Shown piece after piece: positions 10,575-20,598 of a stretch of 64,000 bases of DNA. Position 1 is the first letter of the stretch; the number at the start of each line of letters is the position of its first letter. The notes beneath the pieces were generated by a model, which searched no databases, was not told the DNA's origin, and saw only the letters and a program-made list of their open reading frames with translations. Source of the DNA: Saccharomycopsis phalli (taxonomy: Eukaryota > Ascomycota > Saccharomycetes > Ascoideales > Saccharomycopsidaceae); the NCBI GenBank assembly GCA_020342235.1, contig CP073217.1, forward strand, positions 930,001 through 994,000. Reading direction: 5' to 3'. Both the position numbers and the translations under genes were made by a program.

Positions 10575-13500
10575 TCAGCTCGCTCGCTCCTCCTCCGCAA
10601 CCTCTTCCCCTCGATCTGCTCGCTCGCGCTGCTTCATAATTTCCCCAATGTACCCATCCACATCCTCCTCTTCTTCAATACAGTCTCCTCCAATGCCAAG
10701 CCGCTTACCCAATTTCGTAAGATATGTGTCCTCGATTCTACGCCGGTGCAACTTCCCGCTCGGTAGCACATGGATGCGGTAGTGTGGGTTCCGCTCGTCA
10801 ATGATACTATTGTCCTCGAAAATCGACGAGTGGGTTCGCACAATTGCATTGCGGCTGTCGACATGGAAAATCTTTTTCCCGAGCTTGCTCTTGCGCAACT
10901 TCTGGAAGCTGCGGTCTTGCTGGAACTCCCATGATTGGCGGAGCTCGTTGTAGGCAAGCTGCTCGAACTTTTTGCGGAGCACGAACCGCTTTTCAAATTC
11001 CTGGTAAAAGTCCACTGCGGACGGGAAGAGCCAGTTGCGCAACACCTGGAACAAGACGTCGACCAAAAGTCCCATTACAAGAAGAAACAAAAGCGCGGCC
11101 CACCAAGTGGGATCGCGGCCGAATTCGTGGAGGAATCCCAGCTTGACAAAGTATATCTTGGACGTGGTGTCCTTGTACAAGCCTGTGATGAAGACGTTCC
11201 ACAAGAACACGCCCACGATCTCAATGGTCATGGAGAGAAAGGCGATGATATTGCGGTTGCGCATCTCGAGCATCTGGCACTTGACGTTAAGAAGCACGAC
11301 AAAGACAATGTACGTGAGCACGCCGTTTGGAAGGATTGTGTTGTCAATGAGGGCCGAGTCGCCCCATATTTTCCAGGAGACCATGGTGATCATGACACTG
11401 GAACCTGTTGCGATTGCCATCCAGTAAAGGAAGATCGGGAGGTTGAACGAGAGGTTTTCGCGGCCCTGGCGGTACAATTGCGGGTTGGCAATGAGGGTTG
11501 CTGGACGGAGGTCCTTTTCAAAGATGCCGATACACAACACCGGCAACGAGGTGAAGAGGGTATTGAACATGGACAAGGACCATGGTTCGTACAACGAGGT
11601 TCCGGTGAAGAGGGTGTTTCTCTGGAACACTGCCTGGGAGAGGTAGAACATAAACTCCTTGTAGAAGGTGAATAGAATGAACTTGGTAGTGCGCACGTAG
11701 TTGTAGCGGCCATGCACAAAGAGAAGCTTCACAAGGTAGCGGAACTGGGCGATGGAGTAATCCGAGGCCCGTGCTGCTTGGAGGCCCTCCTTGCCGGTGA
11801 TGCCAATCCCAATGTCTGCGCTCTGGATCATGGCAATGTCGTTAGCCCCGTCGCCGATTGCTAGTGTCACGCAGTTCTTGTACTTGTTCTTGACCACGGT
11901 GACAAGCTTTGCCTTTTGCGACGGCGATGCCCGGCAGCAAATCACCGCGTCGGCCATACACCCAAACTCCACAAAGATATGCATCATGCTGACGTCGTTC
12001 TCGATCGTGGTCAACGTGGCACCATCAACGACAAGCACACAGTGGGCGACGTTCTCGTTGCGGATTTCAATCACCGCGGCCTCCATCTTGGCCAACAACT
12101 GCGACTCGTCGTCCTCCGGGCTCAAGATCACCACGGTGGAGGCGTTCTTAATGAGTCCACACGAGTACCCAATGTTGATGGCTGTCTCGCGCTTGTCGCC
12201 CGTCAACATCCACATTCTGATGCCGGCCTTGTGGATCTTCTCAATTGCGGCCGGTACGCCCTCCTGTAACTTATCTTCGATTGCCGTGGCGCCACTGAGC
12301 TCCAAATCGACCTCCAAGCGCTCTCCCACCAGGTCCAACTTGTCTTGGCGTCCGACAAGCGCGGTCTTTGCCTCAGCGTAGTCGCGCGAGAAGCTGGCGT
12401 ACTCTTCCTCGGACAACCACTTGTAACCGTACAACAATGTGCGGAGGCCGTCGGTGGAAAACTCGTCAATATGCTCCAAGGTCTTCTCGGTGACGTACTG
12501 GTCGTTGCAGATGAGCGTGTCGTCCAAGAGATACTCGCTGATATCCTCGATGCCCCCGAGCTTGGGGGTGATGTGGTACCGACGCTGCTGGTCGAGGTGC
12601 AACGATTTCTTGGCGTGTTCGCCGATGCGGTCCAACTCGCTGGACACGCGGACGCTGTCGTCAAACAACATGTCGCTGACCATCTCGTCGGTGATGTTGG
12701 TCAGGGCACGGCCGCCAAACAACTCCATGCTCTTGGAGTTGCGCTCGCTAATGAGCAACGACGCCTCGGCCTGCTTGCGGATCTCGGCGGTCTTGCCAAT
12801 CTTCTCGGCGACCTCCTGGGTGCGATAGCTGGCCTTGAGCAACTGGAGAATCACGTTATCGGCGCCCTTGGTGATCACGCAGATCTTGCGGCTCGGGAAC
12901 CGCACCACCGCCGACATGCGTTTCCGCACGGAGTTGAACTCGATCACGTCGAGGATCTCGTACTCGTCGGTGCGCGGCGCTGCGTCCAATCCGTTGGGGT
13001 ACACCTTGAGCAGCAACGTGTTCTGGCGCTTTTCGTACACGACAAACCCCATGTCGCGAGCCGCAGTCACCAAAGCAAGCTCGTCGGGCGACGACGATTG
13101 GTACTCGATGTCGTCCTCGGCGGACTGCACGTGCTTTGGGAAGCACGTGTGGCAGAGTGCTAAGCTGAGGATGAAGAAGGACGCCTTTTTGCTGTAGGGC
13201 TTCTCCGGGTGGGTCTGGATATAGTTGATCAACTCGATCGACGAGCGGATCGACGAGTGCTTCGACTGGAGAAGGTCCAACTGCGGGGTGCTGAGGCCCT
13301 GGGGCGACACCAAGTTCTTCATTGGGATCTCCGCCATGGACGGCCGGCCGGTGTAGTGGCTGGTGCCGGTTCCACGGCGCACAATATCCATGGACGGGCG
13401 GACGTCAAACGACTTTGAGTGCTCGGAGTCGCTGTCCTGCTTCAACTGGCTCAAGACAAGGTCCAAGTTGTGCAACCAAGGGACTCCTGCGACCGAGAAC

Positions 13501-15434
13501 TTGCGGAACAACATCAAGTTGTCGGTCAAGGTGCCGGTCTTGTCGCTGAAGATGTAGCTCACCTGGCCAAGCTCCTCCAAGATGGTCGCGGTTTTCGCCT
13601 CGGCGGGGGTGTTGGAGACCGGATCGTACAAGTCAATGTCATACTGGAGAAGCAACAACTGGCCGATCTTGATCAACTCCATGGTCACATAGAGCGAGAG
13701 CGGGATGAGCGTGTTGTACATGATGACAAACGACATGAACGTCGGCATCGCCCCCACGTCCTTCTTGTAAATGTACCAGTGGCGGTTCTTGATGTGGTTG
13801 AAGATGAGCCGCTGCGCCGCAAACGATCCGGTCGAAAGACCCACCACCACAAGGATCATAAACAAGATGATCATGTTGATGTACCTCTGGAGATGCGGGG
13901 CCTTTGTGCGCGGGTTGCGGATGGCGTTCATGCGGATCTTGGACTCCTCGCCCGTGAATATCGTGAGCCCAACCACGCAGTTTGTGTTGCGGATCACCGA
14001 CCCGCGGTACACCATGTTGTCGTTGGTCAACGGGTGCTTCTTGCCCCCGACAATAAAGTGGCCCTGGAAGTTGTAGAGGTCCTTGTTTGGGTCCTCGGTC
14101 GTCACCAACGCCTGCACCTTGGCAAGCCGCTCCGGATCGCCACAGACCCGCGCAAGCTCCGGATGCGGCACCTTGGTCTTGAGATTCGTCTCACCGTCCA
14201 AGTCCATGGTCTCGACAAACACCTCGTCGTTGGTGTTGTCGGAACTGAGCACAAGGAAATCCGCCGGTACCGGCTCGTCCTGGCTGAGCTTGATCACCGA
14301 CCCCACTGTGAGTTTCCGCCAGAGCACCAGGGTCTCCACCAACTCCGAGCCGCTCAGTAGCGACCCACTATCGTCCTGGAGCTGAGTGACAGACGTCGCA
14401 CTCCGATCCGACATGCTGCTCGACGCCCGGCTCCGGCCACGGTCACGTGACGCGAGCACGGTGACCAGCTTATTATTCTCCTCCTTGTCCTGGGCATGTC
14501 GTCTTAGATCGTCAATGCCTTCGCGGGCGATGCTGATGCTCATGAAGATCGCCAACGGGATGATCGTGGTCGTGGTCCCGGTCGTGGACCAGTTTGGGAT
14601 CAACTGCATGATCAGAATCGTCATAAAGTAGATGTTGGCGACTTTGGAAAACTGCGCATACAACTGCTTGGGGAGAAAGTCAAACAAGTTGTACCGCGAC
14701 GACACAATCTTGTTGTCCACATACACCCGCAGCGTGCGCTCGTCCACCAACAAGTTCTGCTTCCCGTTGTAGTAGTATGCCACCGAGTTAGGCTCAATGT
14801 CGTCGCCACACGGCCCATTGTCCCGCACAAACTCGTCATAGTCAAACTCGCCAAACATCAACGGGATCTTCCGCCCGTTCTTGCTCACCCGGCTGTTGAT
14901 GTACCCCATCTGGTACTTGATTCCCTCAATGAGCCGGTTGATGCTATACGTCTTTTGCCGCTTCCCCGTCCTGCTCGACCGCGAACTCAGCAGACTCGCT
15001 CCCCGGCTCGTGGCTTTGCCAAGCGTCTCCTGCTCAACTTGCACCTCCTCAACGTGGCTGTCCAACTCAATGCTCTCGACATATTGCTCCTGATGGCCCT
15101 TTTCGTACGCAGCCCGGAGGTTTTTTTCAATCTTGCGGTTGAGCAACTGGCTGCGGAGCGACATGCCCCGGTTCCGCTTCGGCGACACCACCGGCGGCCG
15201 TGCTTGCGCCTGCTTGGTATCTAGTCTGAGCGGACTCGACTTGCTGCTAAACGGATTCACCGTCGACAGAGAAACCGCAGAGCTGAGCACCAGGTCCAAG
15301 GTGCTATCCAGTGCGTCCATCGTGCTGTCCAGTGTGTCCATTGTGTGATTTTCGCTGCCATTTGTAGCCGCGTCAAAGAACGGATTCCCCGTTCCTTTGT
15401 CCCATGTTTCCTTGCTATTCCTGCTCTCAGACAT
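10575..15434 (-). CDS. DNF3: P4-type ATPase, aminophospholipid flippase Dnf3
   Basis: The 1619-residue P4-ATPase matches the usual length of Dnf3 (about 1650). It has a long Ser-rich cytosolic N-terminus, then the P4 N-domain. The DGETNLK motif of the actuator is intact, as are the phosphorylation site DKTGTLTDN (D631), TGDKRETA, GDGANDIAMIQ of the P-domain and ten membrane segments. The segment FQRNTLFTGTSLYEPWSLSMFNTLFTS (quoted in two parts: FQRNTLFTGTSLYEP and WSLSMFNTLFTS) is very close to Dnf3 rather than Dnf1/2 or Drs2. Family role: Golgi/endosome and plasma-membrane lipid flippase needing a Cdc50-family partner (Crf1). CTG codons at 14988 and 14991 fall inside a Ser run, fitting CUG-Ser. 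It is divergent from SSH4 with 280 bp between starts. Confidence 0.93.
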   Translation of the reverse strand: MSESRNSKETWDKGTGNPFFDAATNGSENHTMDTLDSTMDALDSTLDLVLSSAVSLSTVNPFSSKSSPLRLDTKQAQARPPVVSPKRNRGMSLRSQLLNRKIEKNLRAAYEKGHQEQYVESIELDSHVEEVQVEQETLGKATSRGASLLSSRSSRTGKRQKTYSINRLIEGIKYQMGYINSRVSKNGRKIPLMFGEFDYDEFVRDNGPCGDDIEPNSVAYYYNGKQNLLVDERTLRVYVDNKIVSSRYNLFDFLPKQLYAQFSKVANIYFMTILIMQLIPNWSTTGTTTTIIPLAIFMSISIAREGIDDLRRHAQDKEENNKLVTVLASRDRGRSRASSSMSDRSATSVTQLQDDSGSLLSGSELVETLVLWRKLTVGSVIKLSQDEPVPADFLVLSSDNTNDEVFVETMDLDGETNLKTKVPHPELARVCGDPERLAKVQALVTTEDPNKDLYNFQGHFIVGGKKHPLTNDNMVYRGSVIRNTNCVVGLTIFTGEESKIRMNAIRNPRTKAPHLQRYINMIILFMILVVVGLSTGSFAAQRLIFNHIKNRHWYIYKKDVGAMPTFMSFVIMYNTLIPLSLYVTMELIKIGQLLLLQYDIDLYDPVSNTPAEAKTATILEELGQVSYIFSDKTGTLTDNLMLFRKFSVAGVPWLHNLDLVLSQLKQDSDSEHSKSFDVRPSMDIVRRGTGTSHYTGRPSMAEIPMKNLVSPQGLSTPQLDLLQSKHSSIRSSIELINYIQTHPEKPYSKKASFFILSLALCHTCFPKHVQSAEDDIEYQSSSPDELALVTAARDMGFVVYEKRQNTLLLKVYPNGLDAAPRTDEYEILDVIEFNSVRKRMSAVVRFPSRKICVITKGADNVILQLLKASYRTQEVAEKIGKTAEIRKQAEASLLISERNSKSMELFGGRALTNITDEMVSDMLFDDSVRVSSELDRIGEHAKKSLHLDQQRRYHITPKLGGIEDISEYLLDDTLICNDQYVTEKTLEHIDEFSTDGLRTLLYGYKWLSEEEYASFSRDYAEAKTALVGRQDKLDLVGERLEVDLELSGATAIEDKLQEGVPAAIEKIHKAGIRMWMLTGDKRETAINIGYSCGLIKNASTVVILSPEDDESQLLAKMEAAVIEIRNENVAHCVLVVDGATLTTIENDVSMMHIFVEFGCMADAVICCRASPSQKAKLVTVVKNKYKNCVTLAIGDGANDIAMIQSADIGIGITGKEGLQAARASDYSIAQFRYLVKLLFVHGRYNYVRTTKFILFTFYKEFMFYLSQAVFQRNTLFTGTSLYEPWSLSMFNTLFTSLPVLCIGIFEKDLRPATLIANPQLYRQGRENLSFNLPIFLYWMAIATGSSVMITMVSWKIWGDSALIDNTILPNGVLTYIVFVVLLNVKCQMLEMRNRNIIAFLSMTIEIVGVFLWNVFITGLYKDTTSKIYFVKLGFLHEFGRDPTWWAALLFLLVMGLLVDVLFQVLRNWLFPSAVDFYQEFEKRFVLRKKFEQLAYNELRQSWEFQQDRSFQKLRKSKLGKKIFHVDSRNAIVRTHSSIFEDNSIIDERNPHYRIHVLPSGKLHRRRIEDTYLTKLGKRLGIGGDCIEEEEDVDGYIGEIMKQRERADRGEEVAEEERAS

Positions 15435-15714
15435 TGGTTTCCATTCCGCTTACCCTAGTATCGCGTCCGCCAAATGTAAATCTTCCTTGATCAAGTGCTT
15501 ATCCGTTCTCGCTGTTCGCTTAGCTGTGCAATGGCTGTCCAACCTACAAGACAATGCCCATAGAATCCTCTTACACGGTAGGGTAATTGAGTGCCGGGGG
15601 GGCACGTCATAGAAAAAAGTGCCTTGCCTCGATCACGCTCCGCCGTGTCACGTGACACGCTAGCATTTTCAGTTGAAGAGCACGATTTAGCTAAACTCAC
15701 CTCAATACTTGCCC
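15435..15714. promoter_or_regulatory. Shared DNF3/SSH4 divergent promoter with a 16-bp E-box palindrome
   Basis: A perfect 16-bp palindrome, CGTGTCACGTGACACG, centred on the E-box CACGTG occupies 15644-15659, 56 bp before the SSH4 start. Such TCACGTGA sites are bound by bHLH factors such as Cbf1 in this clade; binding here is inferred. Confidence 0.5.
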
Positions 15715-17061
15715 ATGCTTCTACAACTTCTACTTTGCGGTAGTGTACGCTCTGCGCATGTGCACTCGGCAATATACGACGTCGCCGACGACGACCTGGA
15801 CTCGGTTGCGATATTTGTCATTCTTGGAGTCACCGTTAGCATATTCATGATGCTCCTGATTGTGCTCTTGGCACTCATTCTCAGGCGGCTATCTGTATCC
15901 CGCCAGCCGCTCCAGCTAACCCACAACGTGCCGGGCCAGTTTGCCGACGAGCAGGAGGAGGAGGACAACATCCAGAGCCTCGATCCAGGCGAGCAGCAGT
16001 TGTATCGGCAAGGGAAGTTGTTTCTCAAGTTCAACCAGCCCGAACTAGCCACGGACCTCACATTGGCGCAGTACATGCACATTGAGGAGAAGGGGATTAG
16101 CGCGTGGGACTTTATCCCCGACAAGGGTATCCCGCAAGGGCTTATTCGGGTGGAGAACCGCAGCGAAATCGAGTTTGCGTACTCGTCGGCCGGCTTCCCC
16201 GTGACATACCCTTGCTCGATCCAGTCGAGCCTCCCGATCCCGCGGACCAACGACGTCTACTACTTTGAGAGCAAAGTGTACGAGTTGCCGTTCCCTGAGG
16301 ACACGCAGATTGCGATTGGCTTGGCCACCAGGCCATATCCCTTCTTCCGATTGCCGGGCCGGCACCAGTTTTCCGTGTCGTACGACGCGGACGGCTCGCG
16401 GCGATTCAACAACTCGTTTCTGGTGACGGAAAAGGAGTTGAATGTGTTTCCCAAGTTGCAAAAGGGCGACGTGGTTGGCATTGGTTACCGCACGCGCACC
16501 GGCACGATTTTCTTCACCCACAATGGGAAAAAGTTGTCCGAGCGCAAGGTCGGCGGCCACATCAAGAGCCTCACGTGCTTGTTGTATCCGACGATTGGGG
16601 CCTCCAACAACTGCCAGATCCACGTGAACGTCGGCCGGGCCGGGTACGTGTTCATCGAGGCCAATGTGAAAAAGTGGGGTTTTGCCAGCATCGAAGGCAC
16701 GTTGCCGCCGCCGCCGCCATACCATAGGGCCGAGGACGACGTGTTGGTGGAGAGCGACACCGAGGAGAGCGATTTTTATAGAGAAAGCGACGACTTCCAC
16801 ACGGCAAGCGACCAGGAAGGCAGCACGTCGATTCCAAACTTCCCGCCTCCGTTTTGGGCGTCCAACGTGAGCATTGTGGACAACATCACGTTGAACTCGT
16901 TGGACTCGGTGTTGCCGCCAGTGTACTCACGTGGGCGCGACGAGCCGCAGGCCGTGGAGGAAATTGAAATTGTGCTGGACGACACTGAAGCCAAGGCCGA
17001 CCAGGGCGAGCCGTTGGAGCCGCAAAACGACGCGGACTATGAGGCAGATTGCGAGACATGA
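15715..17061 (+). CDS. SSH4: Ssh4/Ear1-type SPRY membrane adaptor for the Rsp5 ubiquitin ligase
   Basis: The 448-residue protein starts at the ATG at 15715. A short hydrophobic N-terminus is followed by one strong membrane segment (about residues 28-57). An acidic linker leads to a SPRY domain at roughly 150-330, including YYFESKVYELPF and GDVVGIGYRTRTG. The acidic tail carries two PPxY motifs, PPPY soon after the SPRY domain and PPVY near the C-terminus. Family role: Ssh4 and Ear1 sit in endosome/vacuole membranes and use PPxY to bring Rsp5 to cargo transporters for sorting into multivesicular bodies. The layout is exactly that family's; Ssh4 and Ear1 cannot be separated by eye. Confidence 0.88.
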   Translation: MLLQLLLCGSVRSAHVHSAIYDVADDDLDSVAIFVILGVTVSIFMMLLIVLLALILRRLSVSRQPLQLTHNVPGQFADEQEEEDNIQSLDPGEQQLYRQGKLFLKFNQPELATDLTLAQYMHIEEKGISAWDFIPDKGIPQGLIRVENRSEIEFAYSSAGFPVTYPCSIQSSLPIPRTNDVYYFESKVYELPFPEDTQIAIGLATRPYPFFRLPGRHQFSVSYDADGSRRFNNSFLVTEKELNVFPKLQKGDVVGIGYRTRTGTIFFTHNGKKLSERKVGGHIKSLTCLLYPTIGASNNCQIHVNVGRAGYVFIEANVKKWGFASIEGTLPPPPPYHRAEDDVLVESDTEESDFYRESDDFHTASDQEGSTSIPNFPPPFWASNVSIVDNITLNSLDSVLPPVYSRGRDEPQAVEEIEIVLDDTEAKADQGEPLEPQNDADYEADCET

Positions 17062-17970
17062 TCTTTTTTTTTTAGTTTTCAGTTAATAGTTTGGGTCTAG
17101 GATAATAATTAATACTGTCGTACATTGTCGGTGCATGGTCTGTACTTTGTTGTAGTCTGTACATGTGCTTTGGTCGTGTCTAGCAGTTGCCCTTTGTATT
17201 CTGGACTGCTGTCTTTTACATTTGTTTCCGTTTCATTACATTGTATTCCTTTACATTTGCTCCCTCTTATTACATTTGTCTTCACTTATTATATTTGTTC
17301 TCTCTTCATTATGTTTATTCCCGCTTTTCATGATATTTTGTTTTCACTTATTATATTTGTTCTCACTTTATTATATTTGTTTTCACTTATTATATTTGTT
17401 CTCTCTTCATTATATTTGTTCTCACTTTATTATATTTTGTCTGACTTTCATTATATTTGTTTTCTCTTTCATTATATCTGTTTTTTCTTTCATTACATCT
17501 GCTCTCTTTCATTATATTTGTTCTCTCTTTATTACATTTGTTCTCTCTTTATTACATTTGTTCTTTCCTTCATTAGATTTGCTCTCTTTCATTACATTTT
17601 GCGTTTCTCGTCTTTTGTTGCACTCGTTGTATCCCTCGTACTATGTGATTCTCGTACTATTTGACTCTCGTACTATTTGACTCTCGTACTATTTGACTCT
17701 CGTACTATTTGACTCTCGTACTATTTGACTCTCGTACTATTTGACTCTCGTACTATTTGACTCTCGTACTACTGTATTCCTCATTTCACTCATTCTCATC
17801 TCAACGTATTCCTCCTTGTAGTCACTCGCTATAGTCACTCGCTATGCTCCTCATTGTATTCTCACTGATTCTCACTGCCCCCTCTCGCTATATTCTCACT
17901 GATTCTCACTGATTCTCATTGCCCTCTCACCAATTCTCACTGATTCTCATTTCCCCCTCACCAATTCTCC
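17062..17970 (+). repeat. T/C-rich minisatellite tract in a convergent intergenic region
   Basis: The interval is strongly pyrimidine-biased on the + strand. From about 17215 to 17600 it is built of irregular units like TTCATTATATTTGTTCTCTC. From 17635 to 17772 a 16-bp unit, CTCGTACTATTTGACT, repeats about 8.6 times almost perfectly. From 17850 to 17965 units of GATTCTCACT(G) follow. Open frames here are products of the repeat and are not called as genes. Confidence 0.8.
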
Positions 17971-18717
17971 TCACACCAACCTTCTTCGCTTATTATTCTT
18001 AAATACTATCTTCTTGAGAATCTTCAACCGGAGATTCAACTCAAGGTTATCCTTTATATGAAACCGCGTAAACACATCCTCATTATATATCACCGACACA
18101 TCGTCCATCGCCTTCGCCTTACACACCAACTTTGCCAAATTCTCCCACTTTTTGCTCGTCCACTGTGCTTCCTCGTCCTCCCCGTCACTCAGGTACCTGC
18201 GTTTCCGTACCGGCCCGGCCTTTCGCACCTTGTGGCCCTTCTTCTTTTCCTGGCTGTCGTTCCTCACAAACTTGTTTGTCTCGTTGTAGTCGTCCAATAC
18301 TCGCACCCCGATTTTTGGCGACGAAACCTGGCTAGCTCGCGGAGTCGCCTGCCTTGACCCAAGGATATTCACCGCGGTATTTGCATTGTTGATGCCCTGG
18401 TGAATCGAGTCATAGAGCTGGCTGATGCTCGAATTCGACTGGTCCATCGAGCTGTCGTAGTTTGTAAGTCTCCGGCCATGGGGCGTCGCGATTCGCCGGA
18501 TCTGAGGGCCAGAGTCCATTTTAAGCGGAATCCGCGTGGTCTCAGAGTCCCGGGTGACGTCTGGAGTGATCATTAAGTTTGCCTTGGTGTTGTTTTCGCT
18601 GGAAGTCTCTTTTATGAACGAGTATTGGTACCGCGACTTGACGGAAGTCGCGGGCTCCAGCCGGGGTTTCTCATCAAAGAAATTGAATTTCTTGTATGGT
18701 TTCGGGTTGCTCGACAT
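17971..18717 (-). CDS. Uncharacterised basic, probably nuclear protein
   Basis: I do not recognise this 248-residue protein. It is low-complexity and Ser/Asn/Lys-rich for the first two thirds, with a basic patch (HKVRKAGPVRKRRY) that looks like a nuclear localisation signal, next to an acidic DGEDEE stretch. The last 65 residues are the only part that looks folded: a helix containing WENLAKLVCKAKAMDD, then a predicted strand/helix ending in KKIVFKNNKRRR. Threonine-proline and serine-proline sites suggest phosphorylation by a CDK-like kinase. Codon use and an unbroken frame support a real gene. A chromatin or spindle role would be consistent with this composition but is not shown. Confidence 0.75.
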   Translation of the reverse strand: MSSNPKPYKKFNFFDEKPRLEPATSVKSRYQYSFIKETSSENNTKANLMITPDVTRDSETTRIPLKMDSGPQIRRIATPHGRRLTNYDSSMDQSNSSISQLYDSIHQGINNANTAVNILGSRQATPRASQVSSPKIGVRVLDDYNETNKFVRNDSQEKKKGHKVRKAGPVRKRRYLSDGEDEEAQWTSKKWENLAKLVCKAKAMDDVSVIYNEDVFTRFHIKDNLELNLRLKILKKIVFKNNKRRRLV

Positions 18718-19207
18718 TTGGTGTTTCGCCTGGTGTTTTTGCTGGTGTTTTTGCTAGTGGGTTGGTAAATGTGTAACGCGCGAAACTGAAAAAATGTAAA
18801 CATGCAACCTGCCGGATTGCAGTGGAGTTGTCATGAATTACAGTGGAGCTGTAGTGAATCAAGTGGAATATTTTAATGAATTATGTATAATATTTTAATG
18901 AATTATGTGTAATATTTTAATGAATTATGTGTAATATTTTAATGAATTGCGTGGAAGATTTTAATGAATTACAGTAGAATTGTAGTGGACTACCATAGTA
19001 TTGTAGTGGATTACAGTAGAATTGTTTAGTTGAGCAGTATTGTTGGTGGAGCAGTATTGTAGTGGTATTGTAGTGGTATTTGTGTATAAGGTCGACTATA
19101 GACAACTATTAATTGAAGGCATATATATGAAACAAATGATAAAAAGACAATAAAAAAGTATGATATCTTGTCAATAGAGTCAAGGGAGATACGTCACTAT
19201 ACATTTT
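18718..19207. repeat. AT-rich spacer with 22-bp tandem repeats
   Basis: About five copies of a 22-bp unit (AATATTTTAATGAATTATGTGT) run from about 18868 to 18975. They are followed by shorter units like GTAGTGGATTACAGTAGAATT to about 19080. It separates two minus-strand genes and includes the promoter of the unknown basic protein. Confidence 0.7.
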
Positions 19208-19780
19208 TCAATATTCCTTGGTAATCCCTGGGATTGTTATCCGCAACCGATGGGTAAAGGCCAACTTAGGCACACAGCCAATCAAGCACAAGACGCCATT
19301 GAGGATAAAGTACGTCAAGTCGTACTTGGAGTAGTGCGTCGACACAAGAAACAAGATTATTGGCACAAGGAACAAAAACTTCTTCGTCGGGGTATACTGG
19401 TCACCATTGTCAATCTGCTCCCACATGGTCAAGTTGGCGTACACTCCGCCATTCATGTCGAAAGGCGTCCCCTTCACCTGGTGGAACATTATATAGCTTC
19501 CGATAATGTATGTTGCGTTGGTCAACGTCCACGCCAATTCCGCAGTGGACCCAGGCAAAACATTGAAAAACGCCTTCAAAAGAGCAATGATGAACCCATG
19601 GATGAGCCAGGCGCCTTTGGAATGAACCCAGTCGGCGTTTAGATTTGGCACGGAGTTCTGGTCATTGATTTCCTCGTCGCTCTCCTCCTCAACGTGCGAG
19701 ATGATCGACGAAGATCTTCTTCTAGTTTTCGGCGACGAGGGATTCGGAGGCAACGTCAACTTATTGGCAGTGGTCATCAT
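19208..19780 (-). CDS. ORM1: ORM/ORMDL family regulator of serine palmitoyltransferase
   Basis: The 190-residue protein starts at the first ATG (19780). A disordered N-terminus contains RRRSSS, the kind of phosphosite cluster used by Ypk1 in Orm1/2. The ORMDL core includes NADWVHSKGAWLIH, GTPFDMNGGVYANLTMWEQID and four membrane segments ending near the conserved ITIPGI. Family role: ER-membrane inhibitor of serine palmitoyltransferase that tunes sphingolipid synthesis. The length fits the yeast proteins (216 and 222) minus part of the N-terminus. Orm1 and Orm2 cannot be told apart; the clade commonly has a single gene. Confidence 0.95.
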   Translation of the reverse strand: MMTTANKLTLPPNPSSPKTRRRSSSIISHVEEESDEEINDQNSVPNLNADWVHSKGAWLIHGFIIALLKAFFNVLPGSTAELAWTLTNATYIIGSYIMFHQVKGTPFDMNGGVYANLTMWEQIDNGDQYTPTKKFLFLVPIILFLVSTHYSKYDLTYFILNGVLCLIGCVPKLAFTHRLRITIPGITKEY

Positions 19781-20598
19781 GGGTGGCACTAGCGGTTTCT
19801 GAGGCGCAAATCCGGTGGAAGCACAAGTATCGGGTTCTAAAATTTAAAGACTTTTGTATCAATCGGCGGTGATATATCGTTGCAAACTGCCTTTGTGAGT
19901 TTTACCTAGTTGTGTAGGATAAGTAATTTGAGGGCGCAAAAGACACTGTAGAAAAATACAATGACGGCCGTCCGGTGTCAGTGCACATAACCATATCCAT
20001 AAATGTGGAGTAGCGGAGCGGGACGGAGGGGGACGGACGGGGAATATATAAGCATTTGGATATTTATTTGTGTATCGTGGTTATTGGGGATTTTATTCTA
20101 GGCAGTGACAATTATTAGGTACGTTTGGGGTTTCCGGTGGGGAAGTCTGCTTTATTGGTGGGGGTAAAGACAAGAGATGTGAGTTTTACAGCACCATAGT
20201 TTGTCCAAAAGTAGTTTAATCTCTTTAGGTTGCCTTGGCAGTGGAGTATACAAGTAGAAAGATAGTGGAGCAAGTTGAAGATACATGAGGATCAACCTTA
20301 AGGATGAATGTGGAACAACCTAAAGGATGAATGTGGAACAAGTTGAAGGTTGAATAGAGATGGAAAAGTAATCAGATAGCTCCAAATGAGGCACGGTCAC
20401 ACTATACTTGCCTCAATTGAGATTACAATATCAAGTGAGTATTTCCGGTATACTAAATCGGAGTCCGTCAGGTGCACATTTTGTATACAAAAAAAAAAAG
20501 CATGACCAAAAACACAAAATCAGCAATTACTACACAACGTCACAACGTAACCAAACCATCCACGTAATTCTAAAAAACAAAATAAAGCTATAAATAAA
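19781..20598. promoter_or_regulatory. ORM upstream region
   Basis: An 0.8 kb gene-free stretch between ORM and the 3' end of RIM101. It has a GGACGGA-rich patch at about 20015-20040 and two to three units of AAGGATGAATGTGGAACAA at about 20290-20350. An A-tract at 20490 lies near the RIM101 3' end. Nothing else is recognised. Confidence 0.4.

Noticed and set aside
17125-17680. Two overlapping 170-180 codon Phe/Leu/Ile-rich frames that look like membrane proteins
   Set aside because: They are translations of the pyrimidine minisatellite in two frames at once.
17635-17772. Regular short repeats resembling a CRISPR array
   Set aside because: The units are contiguous without unique spacers and lie in a eukaryotic intergenic region; they are a tandem minisatellite.
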